Shown: piece after piece, positions 14,584 through 23,146 of the stretch
Layout of the letters: each line of letters opens with the position of its first letter
Position numbering within the stretch: the first letter of the stretch is position 1
DNA from: Streptomyces sp. SAJ15
Lineage (GTDB): Bacteria > Actinomycetota > Actinomycetes > Streptomycetales > Streptomycetaceae
Assembly: GCF_007595705.1 (NCBI RefSeq)
Contig: NZ_NISY01000016.1
Coordinates: 59,552 to 123,551 of the forward strand
Direction: 5' to 3'
Length of the DNA: 64,000 nucleotides
Notes under the pieces: model-generated
Told to the model about the DNA's origin: nothing
Database searches by the model: none
Seen by the model: only the letters and a program-made list of their open reading frames with translations
Program-made: the position numbers and the translations under genes

Positions 14584-17412
14584 TCAGTCCGCTTCGTCCG
14601 CCAGTTCGGCCGCGCCGGTGATCCGGTGCAGCGGGTAGGTGCGGACCTCGTCGGCGGTGTGGTCGTAGGCCGTGACGAAGCCGCCCTCCACGCGGATGGG
14701 GGCGATCACGCGCTGGCTGGCGGCGCCGTCGGCGCTGACGTAGCCGATCCAGACGGCGGAGCCGGTGAGGACGGCGGCCTGGACGGTGGCCAGGGTGTCG
14801 GCGGCGGTGGTGCGGGGCAGCCCGGTCTCGCTGGTGGCGGCCGCCGGCCGGGCGGCGGAGGTGGGCAGCGGCTTGTGCGGGGTGGTCGCGGCCAGGTCGC
14901 CGGCGCGGATGGCGCGGACCGCGGCGCCCAGCAGGGTGTCGTCCGGCAGCGGCGGACCGTCCGGGACGGGGGCCGGGGCGGTGCGCGGCGGGGTGCGGTG
15001 CGCGTCGGCCCGGGTGACCACCACATCGCCCTCGGCGGACTCGGCGGCGGGCGCGTAGCCCATCGCGCGCAGCCCGTCGAGCAGCACGTCCGGCGCCACC
15101 TGCGCGGCCAGCACGGTCGGCGCGAGACGCCGCAGCCGCAGGGCCACCGAGCGGCGGTCCACGAGGATCTCGGCGAGCAGCGCGTCGTCGTCGCAGCGCA
15201 GATACGCGGAGGCCGCGCCGATCCGCAGCCGGCCGTGCTTCCGGGCGACGTCGTCGATCAGGTACGCCAGCGGCTGCGGGACCGGCGTGCGGGAGTGTCG
15301 GGCCAGGAAGGCGTGCAGGTCGGACGCCGACCGGCCGGCGTCCAGGGCGCGGCGCACGGACTCCGGGGTGAAGCGGTAGACCGTCGCGCCGCCCTTGGAC
15401 TCCACCTCCGCCAACACCCCGAGCGTCTCCGCCAGCGGGCGTTCGAGGGGGCCGGGGGCGACGGCGGTCAGGTCGGCCTGGAGCAGCACATGGTCCAGCG
15501 GCTGGGGCAGCAGCGGCGCCAGCAGCCGTGCCGCCTCCGCGGCGGCGGCCCCCGCCTGCGCGGAGGTGCCTCCTGTCGTGACCGGGTGCGCGTGCGGGTG
15601 CTGGTGCGGATGCGGCGGCAGCGGGCCCAGCAGCGCGCGGCCGTGCGCGGACAGCGCGCCGCGGCCGGTGACGCCCAGCAGCTCCGCCTCGGTCAGCGTC
15701 CAGCCCGCGAGGCGCGACCGCAGGTCGTGCGCGGGCCCGGGCTCCCCGGCGGCGGAGCGGGTGGCGGCGGTCGAGGCGTCCGCGCCGGCCCCGCTCGCGG
15801 CGGTGCCCGTTTCCGGCGCCGTGCCCATCGCCGGACCCGTCGCCGGCGGGCGGGTCGCGCCCACCGTCGTACGGGCCGCCGCCGCGCCGCGCGGCGGCCG
15901 TTCCCACCGGAGCCGTGCCAGCAGCGAGTCGGGCGTCGCGGAGGTGCCGGCGGGCAGGGTGGCGAGGAGTGCCAGGGCCCGGCGGCGGACCTCGGGCGCG
16001 GGGGAGCGGTCCAGGTCCGGGCCGAGCGCGGAGAGGGTGCGGCCCTTGGGGTCCCGCCCGCCGACCACGCCCGCCGTACGGGTGGCCGCCAGCCAGGCGG
16101 TGGCCAGCGCGGTCCAGCGCTCCGCGGCGGGCAGCGCCAGCCAGTCGTCGTAGGCGGGCGTCGGCGCGTAGCGCTCGTCGATGTCCCCGTCCGAGGCCAG
16201 CAGCCCGGCCGCGTACGCCAGCTCGATCCAGAACGCCGCGACCGGCTCGCTCACATCCAGCGCGGTCGCGGTCCGCTTGAGGTCGCGGACGCTCAGCCCG
16301 CCCGAGCGCAGCACCAGCGGGCTGCCGGTCTCCCACCGCTTGAGCAGCTCCTCCACGGTGGCCAGCGCGGTGAACGCCTGCCCGGCCGCCGTCGCGTCCA
16401 CAGCCTGTGGATGGTGTTCTGCGGCGGGCACCAGCGCCGGCGGGACCGGCTCCGGGGTCCGGTGCGCGCGGCCGCCGCGCAGATGAAGGGCGACCTCGCG
16501 GGGCAGCACCACGTGCCGGGTCCCCGACGGCAGCAGCAGACCGCGGGCCATCAGCCACTCGACGGGCGCGGAGGGCGAGGCCACGGAGACCTCCCCGTAC
16601 GGCGGGCCCCAGGCGAGTCGGCCGAGCACGCCCAGCGCCTCCCGCGGCGCCTCGGCGAGCAGCGCGGCCATCCGGGCCCGGTCGCCGAACAGCCCCGACA
16701 GCGCGGCCACCGCCGACACCGGGTCGTGGGTCGCGGCCAGCCCGGCGGCGGCGAGTATCTCCTGGAGGCGGCCGGGCGACATGCCCGCCGCGGCCTCCGC
16801 GACGGTGGGGCCGAGGCCGGTGGGGGACGGCGCGGACGGGGTCGGGGCGAGTAGCTCACGGGCGGTGCGGACCAGGCGCAGCCGGTCGTCGCCGCCCCAG
16901 ATGAGCGCCTGGGCGCGCAGGGTGGCCACGGCGCGCGGCAGCGCGGCGGCGATCGCGGCGGTGGAGGCCGCGTCCAGCGCGCCGTCCACGGTGCCTCCGG
17001 CGGCGTCCGTGGGGCTTCCGGTGTCCTTCTTCGTGCTCTCGGTGCTCTCGGTGGTGCCGCCGACGGAACCGTCCGTGTCGCCGGCCATCAACGCGTGCAG
17101 CGTCTCGTAGGGACACGGGTCCGGCGCCACCGCCAGCGCCTCCGCCGTCTGGAGCGCGAACCGGTCCAGCCGCTCGACGGCCCGCACCACCGAGGCGCGG
17201 GTGGCGGCCCGCGTGGCCAGCTGCGTCAGATCGTTGGGGACGGGGTTGAGCAGGTCGGGCCGGGCGCGCAACAGCTCCGTGAGGGCGTCGTCGGGCCGGG
17301 CGCGCAGCTCCTCGGCGAGCGTGCGCGGCGCGGTGTCAGCGGTGCGCCCGCCCTCTCGCTCGGTGGCTTTCCGTGGGGGCCGGGAAGTCCGCGAGGCGCG
17401 CGAGGTGGTCAT
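14584..17412 (-). CDS. Helicase-associated winged-helix/WYL-type protein, partner of XPB
   Basis: 942 residues from the ATG at 17412 (MTTSRASRTSRPP). It begins with a basic tail, then a helical region (LAEELRARPDDALTELLRARPDLL) and Ala/Leu-rich winged-helix-like segments. The C-terminal domain (VWIGYVSADGAASQRV ... YDHTADEVRTYPLHRI) resembles a WYL ligand-binding domain. No Walker A motif is visible, although the family is often labelled helicase C-terminal domain protein. It lies directly upstream of the XPB gene in what looks like a two-gene operon. A regulatory or loading role for XPB is inference; its biochemistry is undescribed to my knowledge. Confidence 0.8.
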   Translation of the reverse strand: MTTSRASRTSRPPRKATEREGGRTADTAPRTLAEELRARPDDALTELLRARPDLLNPVPNDLTQLATRAATRASVVRAVERLDRFALQTAEALAVAPDPCPYETLHALMAGDTDGSVGGTTESTESTKKDTGSPTDAAGGTVDGALDAASTAAIAAALPRAVATLRAQALIWGGDDRLRLVRTARELLAPTPSAPSPTGLGPTVAEAAAGMSPGRLQEILAAAGLAATHDPVSAVAALSGLFGDRARMAALLAEAPREALGVLGRLAWGPPYGEVSVASPSAPVEWLMARGLLLPSGTRHVVLPREVALHLRGGRAHRTPEPVPPALVPAAEHHPQAVDATAAGQAFTALATVEELLKRWETGSPLVLRSGGLSVRDLKRTATALDVSEPVAAFWIELAYAAGLLASDGDIDERYAPTPAYDDWLALPAAERWTALATAWLAATRTAGVVGGRDPKGRTLSALGPDLDRSPAPEVRRRALALLATLPAGTSATPDSLLARLRWERPPRGAAAARTTVGATRPPATGPAMGTAPETGTAASGAGADASTAATRSAAGEPGPAHDLRSRLAGWTLTEAELLGVTGRGALSAHGRALLGPLPPHPHQHPHAHPVTTGGTSAQAGAAAAEAARLLAPLLPQPLDHVLLQADLTAVAPGPLERPLAETLGVLAEVESKGGATVYRFTPESVRRALDAGRSASDLHAFLARHSRTPVPQPLAYLIDDVARKHGRLRIGAASAYLRCDDDALLAEILVDRRSVALRLRRLAPTVLAAQVAPDVLLDGLRAMGYAPAAESAEGDVVVTRADAHRTPPRTAPAPVPDGPPLPDDTLLGAAVRAIRAGDLAATTPHKPLPTSAARPAAATSETGLPRTTAADTLATVQAAVLTGSAVWIGYVSADGAASQRVIAPIRVEGGFVTAYDHTADEVRTYPLHRITGAAELADEAD

Positions 17413-17708
17413 TCGATCCACAGTAGCGGGTGATCGGCGACGGGCCCGAGGTCTCGACGGCGATGGATCATGCCCGAGCCACGGCTGACCTGGTACGGGT
17501 GAGGTGCGGGGCGTGATCCGGACGAGCGGGTGCGAGGTGCGGGGCACGGTCCCGGCACGGTGCGGAAGGCGCGGCCCCCGGTCGCGCGCGTCCCGGCGCG
17601 GCGGGGACGGGCGCGGTACCGTCGATGGGGTTTGGAACGGGTCGCCGTGCTGCTCGGCGCGCTGGCGGTGCGCCCGTCCGCAGGGGCTTTTGGTGGGGGG
17701 TCTGTCTG

Positions 17709-19172
17709 GTGGGGATCGAGAGCGATCGGCTCGTCTACGACTATCTGAGCCGCGTCGGCGACCTGGCTCAGCAGCAGGGCCTGCCCTCCCGCGATCGCAT
17801 GCGGCTGGTGGCCACCCTGCGTGCCCGGATCGACGAGAGCCGGGCCGGGGCCGGAGCGGGTGGCGACAGCGCGGCCGGCGTCAAGCGCATCCTGGGGCGG
17901 CTGGGCACGCCCACGGAGGTCGTGGCCCAGGCGGAGGCGGGGGTACGGGCGCGCGCGGTGTCGCCCCTGGAGCCGGAGGGCGCGCCTCGTGCTGCGGATC
18001 CAGGCCCGCGGGGCGTGGCGCCTGCCCCGTCCACCACCTCCGACGGTGGGTCCGACGGTGGGCCCGTACGGCCGGCTTCGGGATCGGTCGCGACGTCGAA
18101 GGTGGCGGGGCGGGCCGGTGTGACGGCGGAAGCGGGACGGACCTCGGCCCACGCGTCGGCCGTGCCGCGCGGTGCGGCCGACGCGGCGGGGTCGGCCGCC
18201 ACCCCGGACGCGTCCGGGCGGTACGACGCGCAGCCGCGGTACGACGCCGCGCCGGCCCGGGCCCCGGAGCCGCCCACTGTCCCCGCGCCCGCCGGGCCCA
18301 CGAGCCCCATCGGCCCCGCCGCGCCGACGGCGCCGCGCGAGAGCGCCGAGTCGGAGGCGTCCGGTGGGATGCGGAAGGCGGGGCGTACGGCGCGGGAGCG
18401 GCTGGCGGGGCTGGCCGAGCGCAGTGGGCTGGGCGGGAAGGTCGTGCCCCCGCGGGAGGGTGCCGCCCCGGTGCCGGCGGCCGGAGTCGACGCCCCGCGG
18501 ACCGCCTCGCCGCCGCACCTGGCCGGTGAGGACGAGCTGAGCTCGCGGGAGTCCAACCCCGACTGGTGGCGGACGGAGGCGGGGCCGTTCTCGCCCCGCG
18601 AGGACGTGCCGTTCGGCCAGGTGGACGGGTTCACCGGTGGCATCGAGCTTCCCGAGCTGCTCAAGCCGCCGTCGGAGCAGCGGGAGAAGCCCGAGCGGGA
18701 GGCCGAGGCGGAGGCGGCGGCCGGGGCCGGCGACGGCGCATCGGACGGTCGGTCCACGGGCGGCGGCCGCCGCGGGCTGTTCCGCCGCGTCCTGCGGCGC
18801 CGCGCCGCCAAGGCCGACGGCGCCCCGCGCGGCAGCCTCGGCCCGCTCCTGCTGCTGGCCGTCGCCCTCCTCGTCGCGGGCGCCGTCATGGCCAACGTGC
18901 TGGTCCTCGCCTTCGGCTGGCTGATCGCGTACTACACGCCGCGGCTCACCCCCGGCGAGCGCAAAGCGGCCGTGTTCGGCGTTCCGGGCACGGTCGCCTT
19001 CGGCGCGATGGTCTGGCTCTGGGGGCGGCTGAACGAGCGTTGGGGCGAGCCGATCCCGGAACACGGGCTCGGCGACGCCGTCCAGGACGCCTGGCCCGTC
19101 GTCGTCCGCGCCGCGGCCGTCGCCTCGGCCCTCTTCCTGATCTGGCGCGCCCGACGCCGCGCCCCGTCCTGA
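17709..19172 (+). CDS. Membrane protein with long disordered cytoplasmic N-terminal region
   Basis: 487 residues from a GTG (VGIESDRLVYDYLSRVGDLA) preceded by a G-rich ribosome site; in-frame sequence back to 17625 is less likely. The N-terminal ~70 residues are a helical domain (LPSRDRMRLVATLRARIDE ... LGRLGTPTEVVAQAE). Then come ~280 residues of Pro/Ala/Ser-rich linker and three C-terminal membrane segments (LLLLAVALLVAGAVMANVLV, a second in VPGTVAFGAMVWLWG, a last in AAAVASALFLIWRAR). Function unknown. It resembles Streptomyces membrane proteins with a conserved N-terminal helical domain. Confidence 0.78.
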   Translation: MGIESDRLVYDYLSRVGDLAQQQGLPSRDRMRLVATLRARIDESRAGAGAGGDSAAGVKRILGRLGTPTEVVAQAEAGVRARAVSPLEPEGAPRAADPGPRGVAPAPSTTSDGGSDGGPVRPASGSVATSKVAGRAGVTAEAGRTSAHASAVPRGAADAAGSAATPDASGRYDAQPRYDAAPARAPEPPTVPAPAGPTSPIGPAAPTAPRESAESEASGGMRKAGRTARERLAGLAERSGLGGKVVPPREGAAPVPAAGVDAPRTASPPHLAGEDELSSRESNPDWWRTEAGPFSPREDVPFGQVDGFTGGIELPELLKPPSEQREKPEREAEAEAAAGAGDGASDGRSTGGGRRGLFRRVLRRRAAKADGAPRGSLGPLLLLAVALLVAGAVMANVLVLAFGWLIAYYTPRLTPGERKAAVFGVPGTVAFGAMVWLWGRLNERWGEPIPEHGLGDAVQDAWPVVVRAAAVASALFLIWRARRRAPS

Positions 19173-19196
19173 CCGCCGTTTCGGGGACGCGGGGCT

Positions 19197-19239
19197 CGCG
19201 GCGCTCATGACGGTCGCGGAGACCGGCATGAGCGCCGCG
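19197..19239 (+). terminator. Stem-loop after the membrane protein gene
   Basis: Perfect 13-bp arms CGCGGCGCTCATG / CATGAGCGCCGCG separated by 17 bases lie 25 bases past the stop. Probably a terminator; an operator for the HAD gene downstream is the alternative. Confidence 0.6.
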
Positions 19240-19322
19240 GGCTACCCGCACTGTCAGGGCACGGCACACCCGCGCTGTCGAGAGGCATGGCACAACCCGC
19301 CCCCTCTCGGGGCCACGGCACA

Positions 19323-20006
19323 ATGGCCGGCATGGCTGCGCACCCGTTCACGGTCGGTTTCGATCTCGATATGACGCTCATCGACTCGCGCCCCGGCATC
19401 AAGGCCGCCTATCTGGAGCTCACCGCCCGCACCGGTATCCCCATCGACGCCGAGCTCGCGATCACCCGGCTCGGTCCGCCGCTGGAGCAGGAGCTGGCCC
19501 ACTGGGTCCCCGCCGAGCGCGTCGACGAGGTGGCCGATCTCTACCGGGCGCTCTACCCGCGGCACGCGATAGCCCCCAGCCTCGCGATGCCCGGCGCCCG
19601 GGAGGCCGTCGCCGCCGTGCGGCGGCTGGGTGGGCGGGCCATCGTGGTGACCGCCAAGCACGAGCCCAACGCCAAGCTGCACCTGAGCCACCTGGGCATC
19701 GAGGCGGACGCCGTCATCGGCTGGCTGTGGGCGGAGGCCAAGGCGGAGGCGCTGCGCGAGCACGGCGCCAGCGTGTACGTGGGCGACCACACCGGGGACG
19801 TGCGCGGAGCCCGCACCGCCGGGGCGCACTCGGTCGCCGTGTCCACCGGGCCCTGCGAGGCGGACGAGCTGCGAGCGGCGGGCGCCGATGTGGTGCTGCC
19901 CGACCTGACCGCGTTCCCGGAGTGGCTGGAACGCTACGCGGAGGGCCCCGAGGCCGTCGCCGGCTCCGTCGCCCCGGAGGACCGCGCCGCCACCGACCTG
20001 GCCTGA
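19323..20006 (+). CDS. HAD-superfamily phosphatase
   Basis: 227 residues from the ATG at 19323 (MAGMAAHPFTVGFDLDMTLIDS; the ATG at 19332 is equally possible). Motif I FDLDMTLID (nucleophile Asp14, acid/base Asp16), a helical cap typical of phosphoglycolate-phosphatase-like proteins, motif II VVTAKHE, a Lys in EAKAEALRE and motif IV VYVGDHTGDVRGARTAG are all in order. It should hydrolyse a small phosphate ester; the substrate cannot be told from sequence. It overlaps the 3' end of the opposite-strand gene at 19934 by 73 bases. Confidence 0.88.
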   Translation: MAGMAAHPFTVGFDLDMTLIDSRPGIKAAYLELTARTGIPIDAELAITRLGPPLEQELAHWVPAERVDEVADLYRALYPRHAIAPSLAMPGAREAVAAVRRLGGRAIVVTAKHEPNAKLHLSHLGIEADAVIGWLWAEAKAEALREHGASVYVGDHTGDVRGARTAGAHSVAVSTGPCEADELRAAGADVVLPDLTAFPEWLERYAEGPEAVAGSVAPEDRAATDLA

Positions 20007-20266
20007 CGGCGCTGCGCCCCGATCGACCGGAACACGCCCGCCGCGGCGATCATGAAGCCGACCCCCATCAACATGCTGACCAGGTAGGCGGCGGTGGGCA
20101 GCGGGTCCGAGCCCAGCAGCAGCGGGGCGACGGTGGCCAGGGTGGCCACCGCGCCGATCACGAAGACGATGGTCCCGGCCTGGACCAGCCGGTCGCCGGG
20201 GCCTGGTCCGGGACGGTCGACCCGGCCCGCGGGGGCGGTACGCCGAGGAAGAGGTGTGTCGCTCAC
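19934..20266 (-). CDS. Small two-helix membrane protein, function unknown
   Basis: 110 residues starting MSDTPLPRRTAPAGRV. Two hydrophobic segments (AGTIVFVIGAVATLATVAPLLL and LVSMLMGVGFMIAAAGVF) are joined by a short loop, with basic residues outside. The C-terminal ~25 residues are encoded in the overlap with the convergent HAD gene. It looks like a conserved small actinobacterial membrane protein; no function is known to me. It is divergent from the cold-shock gene. Confidence 0.75.
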   Translation of the reverse strand: MSDTPLPRRTAPAGRVDRPGPGPGDRLVQAGTIVFVIGAVATLATVAPLLLGSDPLPTAAYLVSMLMGVGFMIAAAGVFRSIGAQRRQARSVAARSSGATEPATASGPSA

Positions 20267-20318
20267 CGCTCCAGGGTAGGTGGCTTTCAGAAGCGCGTAG
20301 GAACCACCCGGGTACGTC

Positions 20319-20372
20319 TTGTCACCAGGCTCCGGACCATTAGCCTTGGTGGTGGCGGGTCTGACGACCCGC
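20319..20372 (+). promoter_or_regulatory. Predicted promoter and leader hairpin of the cold-shock gene
   Basis: TTGTCA (20319-20324) and TAGCCT (20341-20346) are spaced 16 bases apart, as in a vegetative promoter. Transcription would begin near 20353, placing a GCGGGTC-TGAC-GACCCGC hairpin (20355-20372) at the very 5' end of an ~80-base leader. Long structured leaders are known for cold-shock mRNAs; this site is a prediction. Confidence 0.4.
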
Positions 20373-20433
20373 TGTAGTGCTGTCCAGAGCTGTTTTCCGT
20401 GATCCGACGAGTGACGAGGACGAGGACAAAGAC

Positions 20434-20817
20434 GTGCCTACCGGCAAGGTCAAGTGGTTCAACAGTGAGAAGGGCTTCGGCTTCCTCTCCCGTGACGACG
20501 GCGGTGACGTCTTCGTGCACTCCTCAGTGCTCCCGGCAGGCGTCGACTCGCTGAAGCCAGGCCAGCGCGTCGAGTTCGGTGTCGTCGCCGGGCAGCGCGG
20601 TGACCAGGCGCTGAGTGTGAACGTTCTCGACCCGGCCCCCTCCGTCGCGGCCGCGCAGCGGCGCAAGCCGGACGAGCTGGCGTCGATCGTGCAGGACCTG
20701 ACCACGCTGCTGGAGAACGTCACCCAGCAGCTGGAGCGCGGCCGGTACCCGGACAAGGCGCACGGCTCCAAGATCGCGGGCATGCTGCGCGCGGTCGCCG
20801 ACCAGCTGGACGTCTGA
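20434..20817 (+). CDS. Cold-shock domain protein with C-terminal helical extension
   Basis: 127 residues from the GTG at 20434 (VPTGKVKWFNSEKGFGFLS). Residues 1-66 form a cold-shock domain with both RNA-binding motifs (KGFGFL and DVFVHSSV). Residues ~67-127 are an additional helical region (DELASIVQDLTTLLENVTQQLERG) absent from the ~67-residue CspA proteins. The domain binds single-stranded RNA and DNA. The C-terminal part could mediate self-association or bind a partner. The codons upstream of 20434 are in frame but belong to the leader. Confidence 0.9.
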   Translation: MPTGKVKWFNSEKGFGFLSRDDGGDVFVHSSVLPAGVDSLKPGQRVEFGVVAGQRGDQALSVNVLDPAPSVAAAQRRKPDELASIVQDLTTLLENVTQQLERGRYPDKAHGSKIAGMLRAVADQLDV

Positions 20818-20965
20818 GCGGGCGTCTCGCGGACCTCCGGCGTGGTCCGGCGCGCCGCCCGGAGCGTCCTTGATCGGTCGACGAACCGTCGACGGTTGAT
20901 CGCTTTCAGCGCCGACCACGTCTAGTGCGGCTACCGCATCCGTACCAAGCCCGGTGATCACTCAT

Positions 20966-20981
20966 CCCGGTGATCACCGGG
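20966..20981. repeat. 16-bp perfect palindrome between the csp and mqnD genes
   Basis: CCCGGTGATCACCGGG is self-complementary; a partial copy (CCCGGTGATCAC) starts 16 bases earlier. The site is between convergent genes, so a terminator-like or protein-binding role is possible. Confidence 0.5.
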
Positions 20982-21038
20982 GCCGAACGGGCGAATCCTC
21001 GAAGGCGCGACGCCGACCAGGCGAGGGCGCGGCGGCGA

Positions 21039-21884
21039 TCAGACGAAACCGAGCGCGTCCCGGCTGAGGGGCGGCACCAGCCCCTCGGCCGCCGCACGCG
21101 TCAGCAGCCCGCGCACCGCGGCGTAGCCGGACTCGCCGAGGTCCGCGGTGAACTCGTTCACGTACAGCCCGATGTGCTGGTCGGCGACGGCCGGGTCCAT
21201 CTCCTGCGCGTGCGCGAGCACATACGCGCGCGAGGCCTCGGGGTCGTCCCACGCCATGCGCACCGAGGTGCGGGCCGCCTCCGCCAGCGCGCGCAGCCGC
21301 TCCGAGCCCAGCGCACGCTTGGCGATGATCGCGCCGAGCGGGATCGGCAGCCCGGTGGTGGACTCCCAGTGCTGGCCCATGTCGGCGAGGCAGTGCAGCC
21401 CGTAGTCCCGGTAGGTGAAGCGGGCCTCGTGGATCACCAGCCCGGCGTCCACCTTCCCGTCCCGTACGGCGGGCATGATCTCGTGGAACGGCAGCACCAC
21501 CACGTTGCCCACGCCGTCCGACAGGGTGTCCGCGGCCCACAGTCGGAACAGCAGATACGCCGTGGAGCGCTCGCTGGGCACCGCGACCGTCTTGCCGGTG
21601 AGCTCGACGCCCGGCTCGCGGGTCAGCACCAGCGGCCCGCAGCCGCGCCCCAGCGCCCCGCCACACGGCAGCAGCGCGTAATCGTCCAGCACCCAGGGCA
21701 GCACCGCGTACGACACCTTCAGGACGTCGTACTCGCCGCGCACCGCCATCCCGTTGGTGATGTCGATGTCGGCGAAGGTGACATCGAGGGCGGGGGCTCC
21801 GGGCACCTTGCCGTGCGCCCACGCGTGGAAGACGAAGGTGTCGTTCGGACAGGGCGAGTAAGCGATCTTCAGCGACTCAGTCAT
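21039..21884 (-). CDS. mqnD: 1,4-dihydroxy-6-naphthoate synthase (futalosine menaquinone pathway)
   Basis: 281 residues, normal for MqnD. It starts LKIAYSPCPNDTFVFHAWAHG, the family signature, and has the periplasmic-binding-protein-like fold with the conserved segments VLKVSYAVLPWVLDDY, PSERSTAYLLFRLW and VIHEARFTY. It converts cyclic dehypoxanthine futalosine to 1,4-dihydroxy-6-naphthoate on the way to menaquinone. The gene overlaps mqnB by eight bases, so translation is coupled. The other pathway genes (mqnA, mqnC) are not in this window. Confidence 0.95.
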   Translation of the reverse strand: MTESLKIAYSPCPNDTFVFHAWAHGKVPGAPALDVTFADIDITNGMAVRGEYDVLKVSYAVLPWVLDDYALLPCGGALGRGCGPLVLTREPGVELTGKTVAVPSERSTAYLLFRLWAADTLSDGVGNVVVLPFHEIMPAVRDGKVDAGLVIHEARFTYRDYGLHCLADMGQHWESTTGLPIPLGAIIAKRALGSERLRALAEAARTSVRMAWDDPEASRAYVLAHAQEMDPAVADQHIGLYVNEFTADLGESGYAAVRGLLTRAAAEGLVPPLSRDALGFV

Positions 21885-22653
21885 CGGTCTCTCCGTGCCT
21901 CCCCGGCTCTTTCCAGCCCTCGATCACGGGAACGAGTCCGCCGAACGCGGTGGCCAACGCGTCCAGCGCCGCTCCGATCCGCCATGCCGCGCGGTCCCGC
22001 GGCCCCACCGCGTTGGACACCGCCCGCACCTCCAGCACCGGCAGCCCGTGCGCGGCGGCCGCCTCGGCCACCCCGAACCCCTCCATCGCCTCGGCCGCCG
22101 CGTCCGGGTGGCGCGCCAGCAGCGCGGCCGCCCGCTCGGCGCTGCCGGTGACGGTGGAGACGGTGAGCACGCTCCCGCGCGCCGCGCCGGTCGCCTCGGC
22201 GGCGGCCGCCGCCAGCGCGGGCGGCGGACAGTGGGTCACGGTGCCGAAGCCCAGCTCCGCGACGGAGGCGAAGCCGTCGGCGGTCTCGGCGCCCAGATCG
22301 GCGGCGACGATCGTGTCGGCGACCACCAGCGAACCCACCGGGGCGCCCGGGAAACCGCCGCCGATGCCGGCGGAGACGACCAGGGCGTAGCCGGTGCCGC
22401 GGGCGGCCGCGGAGGCCAGCGCGGTGGCGGTGGCGGCGGCCGCGGCCGCGGGGCCGACCCCGCCTTCGATCACCACGAAGCCCCGACCCGTGCCCCCGGC
22501 GTCCGGGAGGGTCGGGCCGCCGGTCGGCGAGGCGTCGACGGGGCACGCGCTCGCGCCCACGCCGCGCACCACGGCATCCCGCTCGGCGGCTACCGCGGTG
22601 ACGACGAGGATCCGGCCGTCCGTCAGGACTCCTGCTTGAGGTTGAAGTGCCAC
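21877..22653 (-). CDS. mqnB: Futalosine hydrolase
   Basis: 258 residues from the GTG at 22653, preceded by AAGGG. This start overlaps the upstream lipoprotein gene by 31 bases; the conserved part begins at RILVVTAVAAERDAV. The nucleoside-phosphorylase-type fold is shown by VVIEGGVGPAAAAAATA, VVSAGIGGGFPG and the C-terminal AEAMEGFGVAEAAAAHGLPVLEVRAVSN. It removes hypoxanthine from futalosine to give dehypoxanthine futalosine. It sits immediately before mqnD in the same transcription unit. Confidence 0.93.
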   Translation of the reverse strand: MALQPQAGVLTDGRILVVTAVAAERDAVVRGVGASACPVDASPTGGPTLPDAGGTGRGFVVIEGGVGPAAAAAATATALASAAARGTGYALVVSAGIGGGFPGAPVGSLVVADTIVAADLGAETADGFASVAELGFGTVTHCPPPALAAAAAEATGAARGSVLTVSTVTGSAERAAALLARHPDAAAEAMEGFGVAEAAAAHGLPVLEVRAVSNAVGPRDRAAWRIGAALDALATAFGGLVPVIEGWKEPGRHGETDD

Positions 22654-23120
22654 AGGCCCTTGGGGCCGCTCTCACCGGCCTCGACGACGGTCAGCGTGAC
22701 CTCCTTGAGCGGGATGAGCTGCCCCGTCTCGTCCTGGCGGACGAAGAGCAGGTCGGAGTCGAAGCTCCGGTAGGTGGCCTTGGTGTCGTCCACCACCACC
22801 CGGCCGCCGGCGACCAGCGTCCAGCCGGACTCGGCGATCTCCGGGTCCACGCCGACGCGCACCTTCTCACCGCTGTGCACGGTGAGGGTCCTGGCGCCTT
22901 CCCTGTTCAGGCAGGCGCGCCACTTCTTCTCCTCAAGGGCCTTGCCGTCGGTGTAGCAGCCCTTGGTGGCCTCGGTGGTCTTCGAGGTGGAACCGACCGT
23001 CACCGTCGCAAGCGGGGTCGGCTTGTCGCAGGCGGTGAGGGCGACAAGCCCGAGAGTCACGGCACCGACGGCGGCAGCGGCACGTCGGCCCTTGCCCCGG
23101 GAAAACAACGCAGCGGTCAT
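22623..23120 (-). CDS. Lipoprotein of the DUF2771 type
   Basis: 165 residues. A basic N-terminus (MTAALFSRGKGRR), a hydrophobic stretch and the lipobox LTAC place the lipidated cysteine near residue 31. The mature part contains two further Cys (GCYTDG ... RACLN) that could form a disulfide, and a beta-rich sequence ending in LWHFNLKQES. Its 3' end overlaps mqnB. I recognise it as an actinobacterial DUF2771 protein of unknown function; the constant link with menaquinone genes is suggestive but proves nothing. Confidence 0.85.
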   Translation of the reverse strand: MTAALFSRGKGRRAAAAVGAVTLGLVALTACDKPTPLATVTVGSTSKTTEATKGCYTDGKALEEKKWRACLNREGARTLTVHSGEKVRVGVDPEIAESGWTLVAGGRVVVDDTKATYRSFDSDLLFVRQDETGQLIPLKEVTLTVVEAGESGPKGLWHFNLKQES

Positions 23121-23146
23121 GTCGGCAGGCTATCTGGCCGCCGGGT

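Noticed and set aside
12931..16854. 1307-codon open frame on the + strand opposite the XPB and partner genes
   Set aside because: Antisense shadow in very GC-rich DNA; the translation is Gly/Arg/Gln-rich without domain structure, while the minus strand encodes clear helicase motifs.
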